Below, one piece after another: positions 1 through 8,892 of a stretch of DNA of 64,000 nt; the stretch's first letter is position 1; the number at the start of each line of letters is the position of its first letter. A program made the translations under genes and the position numbers. This DNA comes from UBA10649 sp963755335 (GTDB lineage Bacteria; Actinomycetota; Actinomycetes; S36-B12), in contig CAVWJW010000004.1 of the NCBI GenBank assembly GCA_963755335.1, positions 62,001 through 126,000 of the forward strand, in the 5' to 3' direction. The notes under the pieces are model-generated. The model did no database searches. It was given only the letters and a program-made list of their open reading frames with translations, and had not been told where the DNA came from.

Positions 1-48
1 TCTGGTACAGGACGCGGCCGAACTGCGTTCGGCCCTCGGCTTCTGACC

Positions 49-1497
49 TCAGGGCCCAGACGGCTGCGGCGTAGGCGTCGCCGAGGACGCCGGTGTCGGC
101 GGGTCGGAAGCCGTGGTCTCGGAAGCTGTGGGCTCGGGAGTCGTCAGCCCAGGCGGTACGGACTCGGGCGCGGAGGTCATCGACTCCCCGGGCACGGGCG
201 GCACCGGCTCGGTCGGCACCGACGCGAGCGGATCCGGGCCCGAGCTCGGCCCCGGCGACGGAAGCTGGCCACCACCGGCTGCCAGCGCCTGCGAGCGCGT
301 TGTCCTCGTACCGCGGCTTGCTCGCCTCGACGATGTCGATGGGCAGCGCCGCCCAGTCGTTCGTCTCGTAGGCCGGTCGGCAGGGGTACCGCGCGTACCA
401 CAGCACGTAGGGGTCGATGATCTTCGCGACGATGCGCTCCTCGGTCCAGCCGGACTTCACGTAGGCGCCGGCGTCTGGGCGCCCGTGTCCGTCCAGGCCC
501 CAGCTGTACCAGGACGTCCCGCCCTGGGAGAGCAGGTAGCCGATCTTGGCGTTGAACTCCCTCGTGAGCAGCGCCTCCCGGTCGAACCACGGCTGGTCCT
601 GCCAGGTGGTGGTGTTGATCTGGAAGATCCCGAGGTCGTTGCTCGACGAGACGGCGTCCTCACGTCCACCGCTCTCCCGCATCGCGATGGCCCACGCCTC
701 CCGCAGGTTCTCGCCGGTGAAGCCGGTCTTGGACAGCAGGCGGACCAGCCAGTCGCCGCACTTCTTGATGCGGCCGTAGTCGGCGCTGTGATCGACCTCG
801 GTCGCCTTCATGAGCTTGCGGTACGCCTTGCGCGCGGTGACGACGCCCACTTGGGCGGCCGCGAAGTTCTTCGTCGCGGAGGCGACACCGGTCGCCGCGC
901 CCCTCCAGTTGTCGGCGGCCAGGCTCCACTGGTACTCGGCCTGCGTCGCTGACTCCTCCGCCGCGGCGGCGGCATCCTGCACCCAGATGTCTGCCGTCAC
1001 CTGCTCGCCCGCTGCCGACGCCAGGTACTGCCGCGTGACGAGGCTGCGCATGAGCCCGTACTCGGAGTCCGCCGTCAGCATGACGTCGACGAGGGACGGT
1101 GCGCTTCCGCCCGACGAGTACATCTGCCGCGCCACCGAGTCCAGCGACTCCTGCGCGCGGGCCGCTGCGAGCTCGGCCCGCGTACGGACAAGGGTCTGCT
1201 CGTGAAGGGTGTCGGTCGCGGCGTCGAAGGAACTCTGGACGCCAGCGGCGACCGAGACGGCGAGATCGCGCTGCGCCCGCGCGTCACGCACGACGACCCG
1301 TGAGGCGGCGAGCAGCTCGGCCGACCGGGGGATCTGGGCGAGGGCCACGATGAACCCGGTCCTGCCCGTCGGGTCGACGGCGGGGGCAGCAACGGCGACG
1401 GCGGGGGGGCCGGGGCCGCCGGGGCGAGCAGGGTCGCCGCGACGACGACCACGCATCCCGCCCGCCACACCCGTCCCACCCTGCAAGTGTTGGGCAT
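49..1497 (-). CDS. Secreted lysozyme-fold (SLT-like) protein, frame broken
   Basis: The start is an ATG at 1497 (a GTG lies at 1503), followed by an Arg-containing N terminus and a hydrophobic Val/Ala stretch that looks like a signal peptide. The frame shifts at a seven-base G run near 1402-1410. After it comes a long Ala-rich, probably coiled-coil region, then a lysozyme-like core with MRESGG (probable catalytic Glu) and GIFQIN, as in soluble lytic transglycosylases. A second shift near 255-290 would lead into a Pro/Thr/Ser-rich tail ending at the TGA at 49. Without that second shift the frame stays open to the window edge, so the C terminus is uncertain. The total length is a multiple of three, which fits two compensating indels. 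Likely role: peptidoglycan remodelling outside the cell; the family call rests on motifs only. Confidence 0.6.
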
Positions 1498-1536
1498 GGA
1501 CACCCGATAACGCTCGCTGGGTGACGGGCCCGTCAC

Positions 1537-2511
1537 CTACCCCGGCAGCGGACTGTCCCCGTAGACGTGCTCCTGCGCGTACCGCGCGCCTGCCGCCCCC
1601 GCGAAGATCGACCCGACCTCGCGTACATGCTCGGGCGTCAGGCGAACATCGACGGCGGCCGCGTTCTCCTCGAGGTAGGCCCGGCGCTTCGTGCCCGGAA
1701 TCGGCACGACGTCGTCTCCCTGGGCGAGCACCCACGCGATGGCCAGCTGGCCCGGGGTGCAGCCAAGCCCGGCGGCATAGTCCACGAGGCGATCCACCAG
1801 CCGACGATTCACCTCGAGGTTGCCCTCGATGAATCTGGGGGCGCTCCGCCGATAGTCGGACTCGTCGAGAGCATCGACGCCCGGCAGCCGCCCGGTGAAC
1901 AGACCCCGGCCCAGCGGGCTGTACGGCACGATGCCGACGCCGAGCTCGCGGGCGGTGGCGAGCACCTCCGCCTCGATGTCACGCGTCCACAGCGACCACT
2001 CGCTCTGCAGCGCCGTGATGGGATGCACGGCACAGGCCCGCCGCAGGGTCACGCCGCTGGCCTCCGACAGTCCGAGGTACCGAGCCTTTCCGGCCGAGAC
2101 CGCCTCGCCCATCGCGCCAACGGTCTCCTCGATCGGCACGGCCGTGTCGACGCGATGCAGGTACCAGAGGTCCACGTGGTCGGTGCCGAGTCGCTGCAGC
2201 GACCGATCGATCGCCGCCCGAGCGTTCTCCGGACGGCCATCGAGGGAGCGATCCGGCGCGAAGCCGAACTTGGTCGCGATCGTCACGTCGTCGCGATGAC
2301 GGGCCAGGACCGGAGCGATGAGCTTCTCGTTGCCGCCTTCCCCGTAGACCTCGGCGGTGTCCCAGAAGGTCACCCCGAGATCCACCGCAAGCTCGAGCGT
2401 GGCGACGGCCTCCTCGACATCGGTGGCCCCGTAGACGTCCGACATCGGCATGCAGCCCAGGCCCATGGCACTGACAACGAGGCCGGACGTGCCGAGTGCG
2501 CGAGTGATCAT
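1537..2511 (-). CDS. Aldo/keto reductase
   Basis: This 324-residue protein has the full aldo/keto reductase layout. The N terminus carries the GLGCMPMS-type strand, followed by FWDTAEVYG (catalytic Asp and Tyr), TKFGF (catalytic Lys) and DLWYLHRVD (His). C-terminal IPGTKRRAYLEEN is the NADP(H)-binding segment. It resembles the YajO/AKR13-like oxidoreductases that reduce aldehydes or ketones; the substrate cannot be told. The start was set at the ATG at 2511 because the protein begins there with the canonical first strand; further upstream in this frame lies only the antisense of the next gene. It is transcribed away from the DUF1254 gene, with 90 bp between them. Confidence 0.9.
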   Translation of the reverse strand: MITRALGTSGLVVSAMGLGCMPMSDVYGATDVEEAVATLELAVDLGVTFWDTAEVYGEGGNEKLIAPVLARHRDDVTIATKFGFAPDRSLDGRPENARAAIDRSLQRLGTDHVDLWYLHRVDTAVPIEETVGAMGEAVSAGKARYLGLSEASGVTLRRACAVHPITALQSEWSLWTRDIEAEVLATARELGVGIVPYSPLGRGLFTGRLPGVDALDESDYRRSAPRFIEGNLEVNRRLVDRLVDYAAGLGCTPGQLAIAWVLAQGDDVVPIPGTKRRAYLEENAAAVDVRLTPEHVREVGSIFAGAAGARYAQEHVYGDSPLPG

Positions 2512-2590
2512 CCCGACATCGTAGGCAGCGCTCCGATCGTCGTCAGGCGCGCTTCCAGCGTCGCCCATGGCTACCGTGGAGACGACCATG

Positions 2591-2596
2591 AGGAGG
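2591..2596 (+). promoter_or_regulatory. Ribosome binding site of the DUF1254 gene
   Basis: A perfect AGGAGG lies five bases before the ATG at 2602. It fixes the start of this gene although the frame is open far upstream (antisense to the aldo/keto reductase). Confidence 0.75.
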
Positions 2597-2601
2597 TCAC
2601 G

Positions 2602-4092
2602 ATGAGGCGGCTCGGGCTCGTCGTGCCTGGCGCGTTGCTCCTGTCGGTGCTCTGCCCACCGGCGCAGGCGGTCAGCCCCGCCGCACACTCGGCGGAGCAC
2701 GACACCGCCTACCGCATCGGACTGCAGGCGTACGCCTACGGCCTGCCGGTGCTGACCACGAACGAGACCTTCCTCGCGATGACCGGTCCCCCTGTAGCGC
2801 AGGGCGTCTACGGGCCGGTGAACGCGTTCCACAGCAACACCGGTGCCAACACTGCGGCCAGTACCGCCGTGGTGGCGCCCGGCGCGACGAGCCTGTCGTC
2901 GATCGCCTGGCTGGATCTGACCACGGGACCACAGGTGCTCCATGTGCCGAAGGTGACCGGGCACTCGTTCGTTCTTGCGTTCCTCGATCCCTATACGACC
3001 AACCTGGTCAACCTCGGCACGGCGTCGAAGACCCCGCCTGGCGACTACGTCGTGCGCGATCCCAGCCAGCGTCACGTCGCGGTGCCGGCAGGGACTCACG
3101 CGTTGGACGTCGACTACTCCCGCATCTGGATCATCGGATCGACGCAGCTGAAGGGCCCACGTGACGTGCCCGCCGTCAACGCGATCCAGGACGGCTACAC
3201 GCTCACCTCACTGCAGGAGTACGTCTCTGGAACTGCTCCCGCGCCGCCGATGGCGACCGAGCCGCCGACTGCCGCCGATGCGGCCCCGGCAGCACTGCAG
3301 TTCTTCGACACGCTCGGCCGACTGCTCCAGCAGTTCCCGCCGCCACCGCGGGATGCGCCCGCTCTGCGCACGTTCGCCACCGTGGGAATCGGTCCCGGGA
3401 TGACGCCCTCGCAGAATTCGCGGCTGAGTGCGGAGACCGTCCAGGGGCTCGCCGATGCCATCGCCGCGGGACCGGCTGAGATCAAGAAGGCCACGGACGC
3501 CCTGGTCCGCGCCGGCTTCACCCGGCACAACGGCTACCTGCTCGGCGGCTTCGGTCGCTACGGGACCGACTACGTCAAGCGCGCGGTGATCTCCCAGATC
3601 GGACTGGGCGCCTTCGTGGCCGAGCAGGCGATCTACGCGATGGCCTGGACGGACACGAGCGGCCGCGCCCTGGACGGCTCCCGGCGCTACGTCCTTCATC
3701 TCGCGACACCACCGCCCACCCGGGAGGGCTGGTCGCTGACGGTCTACGACCTCAACGGTGCGCTCATCGACAATCCGATCAACCGCTACGCGCTCACGAG
3801 CTCCTCGACGTTGACGAGAAACCCCGACGGATCAGTCGACATCTTCGTGCAGCCCAGGCGGCCGACGCAGGCGAGCCGGCGCAGCAACTGGCTGCCCGTC
3901 GCTGACGGGCAGGGCTTCGAGATCACCTGGCGGCTGTTTGCTCCCGACGCGTCCGCCATCCCCGGCATCCTGCAGGGCGCGGGCTGGCAGCCACCGAAGG
4001 TGAAGCGCCCAACCTCGGCGTCCCTGAGCAGGCCGGGCGCGCACCGCTGGTACCGCGCTACGGGCGTGAACCTGACGGACGCCAGACGCTAA
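2602..4092 (+). CDS. Secreted DUF1254/DUF1214 protein
   Basis: The 496-residue product starts with a classic signal peptide (basic MRRL, hydrophobic core, cleavage after AQA, about residue 24). The N-terminal half is a DUF1254 domain (AYRIGLQAYAYGLPVL onward). The C-terminal part is DUF1214, with SLTVYDLNGALIDNPINRY, a DGS strand and SNWLP. Family members are exported proteins of unknown biochemical function, often annotated only by these domain names. The linker around residue 220 is Pro/Ala-rich. It stands alone, followed by a hairpin and a convergent tRNA gene. Confidence 0.85.
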   Translation: MRRLGLVVPGALLLSVLCPPAQAVSPAAHSAEHDTAYRIGLQAYAYGLPVLTTNETFLAMTGPPVAQGVYGPVNAFHSNTGANTAASTAVVAPGATSLSSIAWLDLTTGPQVLHVPKVTGHSFVLAFLDPYTTNLVNLGTASKTPPGDYVVRDPSQRHVAVPAGTHALDVDYSRIWIIGSTQLKGPRDVPAVNAIQDGYTLTSLQEYVSGTAPAPPMATEPPTAADAAPAALQFFDTLGRLLQQFPPPPRDAPALRTFATVGIGPGMTPSQNSRLSAETVQGLADAIAAGPAEIKKATDALVRAGFTRHNGYLLGGFGRYGTDYVKRAVISQIGLGAFVAEQAIYAMAWTDTSGRALDGSRRYVLHLATPPPTREGWSLTVYDLNGALIDNPINRYALTSSSTLTRNPDGSVDIFVQPRRPTQASRRSNWLPVADGQGFEITWRLFAPDASAIPGILQGAGWQPPKVKRPTSASLSRPGAHRWYRATGVNLTDARR

Positions 4093-4093
4093 A

Positions 4094-4123
4094 AGCCCCG
4101 ACCGGAGTATCCGGACCGGGGCT
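4094..4123. terminator. Hairpin terminator after the DUF1254 gene
   Basis: An imperfect inverted repeat (AGCCCCG-ACCGG, loop AGTAT, CCGGACCGGGGCT) sits two bases after the stop codon and before the convergent tRNA-Leu. There is no long U tract, as is common in actinobacteria. It could serve both strands. Confidence 0.6.
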
Positions 4124-4130
4124 TCACTGG

Positions 4131-4214
4131 TGCGCGAGGGGGGAGTTGAACCCCCACGCCCTTTCGGGCACACGGACCTGAACCGTGCGCGTCTGCCTAT
4201 TCCGCCACTCGCGC
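4131..4214 (-). tRNA. tRNA-Leu (anticodon CAG)
   Basis: The 84-nt gene reads GCGCGAG at the 5' acceptor and CTCGCGC plus discriminator A at the 3' end. The anticodon stem CACGG/CCGTG closes the loop TTCAGGT. A long variable arm (GTGCCCGAAAGGGCGT) marks a class II tRNA, and the T arm is GGGGGTTCAACTCCCCC. No CCA is encoded. A tRNA-Leu near fhaA is also found in mycobacteria. Confidence 0.93.
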
Positions 4215-4763
4215 GTGTAGCGGATGAAGCGTACAGGGCAGATTCGCGCACACCCCAGTCCGGGTCCGACGGCCAGGGCGCACCGTCAGCAGCGACCCGT
4301 CCTCGGCATCGGCCTCGAGATCGACGCGCAGCGCCGCGAGCGTCGCGGTCATCGTCTCCTCGTTGTGCCGAGCACGGTCAACGACTCCCGTACCGACGAT
4401 GCCGACCGCCTTCATCAGCGGGCCTCGACGGTCCCACCACTGCTCCTCGACGCTGCACCCACCATCGACAGTCGTGACGACGTACCGCCATCGGGCCACG
4501 GCCATGCCGAGGTAGGTGACGTCGAACGCGAAGGCGTGACCGGGAGCCGACTCGACGACCACGCAACTGGTCGACCAGCGGAACAGCCCATTGCGGTTGG
4601 CGCCTCCAAAGCGAGCTCCGGTCGCCAGCGGACCGGAATCGACGGACACGCCACTGCTCTCCGGGGACCACTGCGCGATCCGTGCGGGATCGGCGATCGC
4701 CGCCCACACCACGTCGACCGGGCACCTCACCACCGTCGAGACGCTGACATCCGGATCGAGCAT
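4197..4763 (-). CDS. SRPBCC-fold (polyketide cyclase/START-like) protein
   Basis: From the ATG at 4763 the protein is 188 residues. The first 145 fit the SRPBCC ligand-binding fold: an opening strand DVSVSTVVRCPVDVVWAAIA, the DPARIAQWSPE motif and a closing long helix (ARHNEETMTATLAALRVDLE). Such proteins bind small hydrophobic molecules; no substrate is evident. The last 30 or so residues are low-complexity, and the stop codon lies 18 nt inside the downstream tRNA-Leu gene on the same strand. The true C terminus may therefore be shorter, or the tRNA is processed out of the shared transcript. Confidence 0.7.
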   Translation of the reverse strand: MLDPDVSVSTVVRCPVDVVWAAIADPARIAQWSPESSGVSVDSGPLATGARFGGANRNGLFRWSTSCVVVESAPGHAFAFDVTYLGMAVARWRYVVTTVDGGCSVEEQWWDRRGPLMKAVGIVGTGVVDRARHNEETMTATLAALRVDLEADAEDGSLLTVRPGRRTRTGVCANLPCTLHPLHARVAE

Positions 4764-4906
4764 GCGGTCATCATGCCCCCTGACGTGAGGGGATCTGCCG
4801 ATGCGCCGGTGCGGGTCCCTCACTGGTCGTGTCGGGCGGGTTAGCATCGAGGTCACGCCACCTGACGCGTGCGGTGCCGCACGCGCGATGAGAGACGGAG
4901 GGCCTC

Positions 4907-5608
4907 GTGGGCCTGCTGGAGCGGTTCGAGGACTCCCTCGACCGGATGGTCAACGGCGCGTTCGCCCGAGCCTTCAAGGCCGAGGTCCAGCCCGTCGAGA
5001 TCGCCTCCGCCCTGCAGCGCGAGATCAGCGACCGCGCCGCGGTGATCGACCGCAACCGCACGGTGATCCCGAACGTCTTCCACGTGGAGCTCTCCGAGCA
5101 CGACTACAAGCGCCTGGCCGTCTTCAAGGACGCCCTCCAGACCGAGCTCGCCACCCTCGTTCGCGACTACGGGGCCGAGCAGCGCTACACGCTGCTCGGG
5201 CCGGTGCAGGTCACCCTCTCCCAGGACGACGAGCTCGACACCGGCATCTTCCGCGTGCGCAGCGAGGCGCGTGCCGAGGTGAGCTCGCAGCCGCACGGTC
5301 GCCCCGGCGATCCCGCCAGTCCCGCAGTCGACGTCCGCCAGCCGCGCCTCGAGGTCGGCGGCATCGCCTATCCGCTCGTGCGGGCGATCACCCGCCTGGG
5401 CCGCGGCAGCGACACCGACATCCGCATCGAGGATCCCGGTGCCTCGCGCAACCACTGCGAGATCGTCCTCGGCCAGCCGGCGATCGTCCGTGATCTCAGT
5501 TCGACCAACGGCACGTTCGTCAACGGCGACCGCATCTCGCAGATCGAGATCTCCGACGGGACGGTCATCATGATCGGGTCGACCCAGCTGGTGTTCCGGA
5601 GCGGCTGA
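4907..5608 (+). CDS. fhaA: FhaA, DUF3662 and FHA domain protein
   Basis: The 233-residue protein has an N-terminal DUF3662 domain (about 1-120) and a C-terminal FHA domain (about 152-230). The phosphothreonine-binding motifs are GRG at 165-167, SRNH at 180-183 and SSTNGT at 198-203. In mycobacteria FhaA binds the phosphorylated pseudokinase domain associated with MurJ and tunes lipid II flipping; that partner is encoded here at 41.5-43 kb. The start is a GTG preceded by GGAGGG. It opens the operon fhaA-fhaB-pstP-rodA-pbpA-pknB. It is shorter than the mycobacterial protein (about 530 residues), which has a long linker. Confidence 0.95.
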   Translation: MGLLERFEDSLDRMVNGAFARAFKAEVQPVEIASALQREISDRAAVIDRNRTVIPNVFHVELSEHDYKRLAVFKDALQTELATLVRDYGAEQRYTLLGPVQVTLSQDDELDTGIFRVRSEARAEVSSQPHGRPGDPASPAVDVRQPRLEVGGIAYPLVRAITRLGRGSDTDIRIEDPGASRNHCEIVLGQPAIVRDLSSTNGTFVNGDRISQIEISDGTVIMIGSTQLVFRSG

Positions 5609-5611
5609 CAG

Positions 5612-6097
5612 GTGTCCGAGCTCGCGCTCACCCTCATCCGGCTGGGCTTCCTCGTCCTGCTGTGGACCTTCGTCCTCATCACCGTTTTGGTCCTGCGCCG
5701 CGACCTTCGCCAGCCTGCCGAGGCGCGGCCGCTGGGCCGCGAGCGCACCCCCGCCAAGGCCACGAAGCCGCCCAAGCCCCCGAAGGTGGCCCGGCAGCAG
5801 AAGGTCAAGGGAAGCAAGCTCGTCGTGGTCGAGGGGCCGCTGCTGGGAACCATCATCCCCCTGGGCAACGTCCAGATCACCGTGGGCCGGGCCGCGGACT
5901 CGACGCTCGTCATCGACGACGACTACGCCTCCAGCCGGCACGCCCGCATCTACCCCGCCGAGGGCTCGTGGGTCGTTGAGGACCTCGGCTCGACGAACGG
6001 CACCTGGATCGACCGCACGCGGATCACCGCGCCGACCGTGCTGCCCGTGGGCGCGCCCCTTCGGGTGGGTCGCACCACGCTGCAGATCCAGCGGTAG
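5612..6097 (+). CDS. fhaB: FhaB, membrane-anchored FHA domain protein
   Basis: The 161-residue protein has one N-terminal membrane helix (residues 5-28), a basic Lys/Pro linker and a C-terminal FHA domain with VGRAADS, SSRHARI and GSTNGTW. It is the homologue of FhaB/FipA, which recognises PknB-phosphorylated partners at the septum. It begins three bases after the fhaA stop, so the two are almost certainly co-translated. Confidence 0.95.
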   Translation: MSELALTLIRLGFLVLLWTFVLITVLVLRRDLRQPAEARPLGRERTPAKATKPPKPPKVARQQKVKGSKLVVVEGPLLGTIIPLGNVQITVGRAADSTLVIDDDYASSRHARIYPAEGSWVVEDLGSTNGTWIDRTRITAPTVLPVGAPLRVGRTTLQIQR

Positions 6098-6103
6098 GCC
6101 CCC

Positions 6104-7477
6104 GTGACCCTCCACCTGAGGTACGCGGCCCGCTCCGACGTCGGCCTGATCCGCGAGGGCAACGAGGACTCCGGCTATGCCGGCCCGGCCCTGCTCATGG
6201 TCGCCGACGGCATGGGCGGGCATGCGGCCGGTGAACTGGCCAGCGCGATCGCGGTCGCCACGGTGGCCGATCTCGACGTCCATCCGCCCAACCCCGGCGA
6301 GGTCCTCTCGGCACTCGGGGATGCCATCGCCGACGTGGGCGACGAGATCTCCAGCGTGATCACCGTGGATCCCGACCTCACCGGCATGGGGACGACCGTG
6401 ACCGGCATCTACTGGCTGGGCGAGCGCATCGCCGTGGTGCATGTCGGGGACTCGCGCGCCTACCTCCTGCGCGACGGCGAGCTCAGCCAGATCACGCACG
6501 ATCACACGTACGTCCAGACGCTCGTCGATGCCGGCCGCATCACCGAGGAGGAGGCGATGATCCATCCACGTCGTTCCCTCCTGATGCGCGCCCTCGACGG
6601 GATGAACCCCGTCGAGGCCGACCTGTCGATCCGCGAGGCACGCGGCGGCGACCGCTACATGCTGTGCACGGACGGCCTGTCCGGCGTCATGACGAACTCC
6701 GAGATCGCCGGTGCGCTGGCCTCCGGCGATCCGACCGGCTGCGTGACCCGCCTGGTCGACCTCGCCCTCGAGCGCGGCGCCCCCGACAACGTGACCGTCG
6801 TGATCGCCGACGTCGTCGACCTGCCCGACTCCTCGCCGGACGTACCGGTGATCGAGGAGACCTTCGCGCCGGTGGTGGTCGGGGCCGCGGGCGAGCCGCG
6901 CGTCCGGGTGCGCCTGCCGGGCGTGCGCTTCCCCGACGACGCGCAGCCCGATCCGGACCGGCCCGAGGCTCCGGCTCCCGTGCTCGGCGGCCCGCCCACC
7001 GAGCCCCAGCAGCTCATCGACGCCGAGCTGCTCGTCCCCGCCGCCCTTGCCGCACAGCGCAAGTCGGAGGACGAACAGGATCGTCAGGCCCGACGACGGT
7101 CGCGGCGCAGGCCTTGGCTGGTCGCCTGCAGCATCGTCGTCATCGCCGCGATCCTCGTGGGTGCCGCCTTCCTCGTCGCGCGTGCGTGGCTCGGCTCGCA
7201 GTGGTTCGTCGCCGTCAACGGGAACGCCGGCACCGGCACCGTGGGTGTCTACCGCGGAATCCAGGGCACTCTCGTCGGCGTTCCGCTCTCCTCCCTCTGG
7301 TCGGACTCCGGCCTGCAGGTCGGCCGACTGCCCTACTTCGACCAGGAGCTGGTGAGCAAGTCGATTCCGGCCGCCAACGAGGTGGACGCCCAGCGCATCG
7401 TGGCCGAACTGCAATCCCGCGCCGCGCAGTGCCAGACGCTGCTGCCGCCGGCCGGCTGCCCGGGGACGACCTCATGA
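6104..7477 (+). CDS. pstP: PstP, PP2C-type Ser/Thr phosphatase
   Basis: The 457-residue protein has an N-terminal PP2C domain (about 1-235) with the metal-binding motifs GNEDSG, ADGMGGHAAGE, GDSRAYLLRDG and CTDGLSG, and APDNVTVVIADV at the end of the domain. A long acidic/Pro-rich juxtamembrane segment, a membrane helix (about 340-362) and a short outer domain follow. It dephosphorylates PknB and its substrates. The stop overlaps the rodA start (ATGA). Confidence 0.97.
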   Translation: MTLHLRYAARSDVGLIREGNEDSGYAGPALLMVADGMGGHAAGELASAIAVATVADLDVHPPNPGEVLSALGDAIADVGDEISSVITVDPDLTGMGTTVTGIYWLGERIAVVHVGDSRAYLLRDGELSQITHDHTYVQTLVDAGRITEEEAMIHPRRSLLMRALDGMNPVEADLSIREARGGDRYMLCTDGLSGVMTNSEIAGALASGDPTGCVTRLVDLALERGAPDNVTVVIADVVDLPDSSPDVPVIEETFAPVVVGAAGEPRVRVRLPGVRFPDDAQPDPDRPEAPAPVLGGPPTEPQQLIDAELLVPAALAAQRKSEDEQDRQARRRSRRRPWLVACSIVVIAAILVGAAFLVARAWLGSQWFVAVNGNAGTGTVGVYRGIQGTLVGVPLSSLWSDSGLQVGRLPYFDQELVSKSIPAANEVDAQRIVAELQSRAAQCQTLLPPAGCPGTTS

Positions 7478-8892
7478 GCGTTCCGGCGATGACGATGCCG
7501 CCTGTTCTCGCGCCGGCCCGCAAGCAGCCCAGCAGGCGCAACGTCGAGCTCGTCCTGCTCGTGTTCGCATGGCTCCTCGGACTGCTGGGGACGCTGCAGG
7601 TGAACTGGGCGACCGGCGAGAGCGCCGGCGCCCGGCTCTGGATCACCACGGGCGTCATCGGCGCTCTGGCGCTGACGATGCACCTGTTCGTGCGGTGGAA
7701 GGCCACGTACGCCGACCCGTTCATCCTGCCGGTGGCGACCCTGCTCACCGAGCTCGGCCTCGTCATGATCTACCGCATCGACGTGGCCGCCGCGCAGCGC
7801 GCGACGCTCAACGGCAACCCCGAGCCGACCCCGGACGTGTACTCGCAGCTCACCTGGTTCGCCGTGGCGGTGATCCTGTTCCTGTCCGTGCTTGTGCTGC
7901 TTCGCGACCATCGCACGCTGCAGCGCTACACCTACACCTTCGGCCTGGCCGGCCTCGTCCTGCTGATCCTCCCGCTGGCACCGGTCATCGGCACGACCGT
8001 GAACGGCGCGACGCTCTGGATCCGGATCGGCGGATTCTCGTTCCAGCCGGCGGAGATCGCCAAGATCCTGCTGACGATCTTCTTCGCCGGCTACCTGGTC
8101 GAGAAGCGCGACTCCCTGGCCTTGGTGCGCACCAAGTTCCTCGGGATCGGCGTGCCGCGACTGAAGGACCTCGGGCCGATCCTCATCGCCTGGCTGGTGT
8201 CGCTGGCCGTCCTCGTGTTCGAGACCGACCTCGGCACGTCGCTGCTCTTCTTCGGCCTCTTCGTCGCGATGCTCTACATCGCGACCCAGCGGAAGTCGTG
8301 GCTGTTCCTCGGCGGCGTGCTGTTCGTGGCGGGCGCGGTGGCGGCCTACTTCATGTTCGGCCACGTGCGCCTGCGCGTCGAGGTCTGGCTCGATCCCTGG
8401 CAGTTCGCCGACACCACCGGCTACCAGATCGTGCAGTCCCTCTTCGGACTGGCCAACGGCGGCATCCTCGGGGCAGGCATCGGCCAGGGGTTCCCGAACC
8501 TCGTGCCCTTCGCCAATACCGACTTCATCATCGCCGCACTCGGTGAGGAGCTCGGCGTCACCGGGCTGATCGCCATGCTGCTGATGTACGCCATCCTCAT
8601 CGAGCGCGGACTTCGCACCGCCGTCTCCGTCCGCGACTCGTTCGGCCAGCTGCTGGCGGCGGGCCTGTCGATCACCCTGGGGCTGCAGCTGTTCGTCATC
8701 GTCGGCGGCGTGACGCGGCTCATCCCGCTCACCGGCCTGACGACGCCGTTCCTGTCCTACGGCGGCTCGTCCCTGATCGCCAACTGGATCATCGTCGCGC
8801 TCCTGCTGCGGATCTCCGACCGCGCCCGTCGACCCGAGGTGCACAACCCCTCGCCCGACGACGCGGTCACGCAGGTGGTGCGGCGAGTATGA
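7474..8892 (+). CDS. rodA: RodA, SEDS peptidoglycan glycosyltransferase
   Basis: From the ATG at 7474 (four-base overlap with pstP) the protein is 472 residues with roughly a dozen membrane helices. SEDS hallmarks include FQPAEIAKI, the loop ending in GYQIVQSLFGLANGG, and the C-terminal LTTPFLSYGGSSLIANW. SEDS proteins polymerise lipid II together with a class B PBP, here the next gene. Its place beside pbpA, not in the dcw cluster, makes RodA more likely than FtsW. Confidence 0.96.
   Translation: MSVPAMTMPPVLAPARKQPSRRNVELVLLVFAWLLGLLGTLQVNWATGESAGARLWITTGVIGALALTMHLFVRWKATYADPFILPVATLLTELGLVMIYRIDVAAAQRATLNGNPEPTPDVYSQLTWFAVAVILFLSVLVLLRDHRTLQRYTYTFGLAGLVLLILPLAPVIGTTVNGATLWIRIGGFSFQPAEIAKILLTIFFAGYLVEKRDSLALVRTKFLGIGVPRLKDLGPILIAWLVSLAVLVFETDLGTSLLFFGLFVAMLYIATQRKSWLFLGGVLFVAGAVAAYFMFGHVRLRVEVWLDPWQFADTTGYQIVQSLFGLANGGILGAGIGQGFPNLVPFANTDFIIAALGEELGVTGLIAMLLMYAILIERGLRTAVSVRDSFGQLLAAGLSITLGLQLFVIVGGVTRLIPLTGLTTPFLSYGGSSLIANWIIVALLLRISDRARRPEVHNPSPDDAVTQVVRRV

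Noticed and set aside
1567..4092. 841-residue plus-strand reading frame
   Set aside because: Its first 345 codons are antisense to the aldo/keto reductase; the real gene starts at the ATG with AGGAGG at 2602.
4853..7414. 853-residue minus-strand reading frame
   Set aside because: Antisense shadow of fhaA, fhaB and pstP, with His/Gly/Arg-rich composition and no motif; such shadows are common at this GC content.
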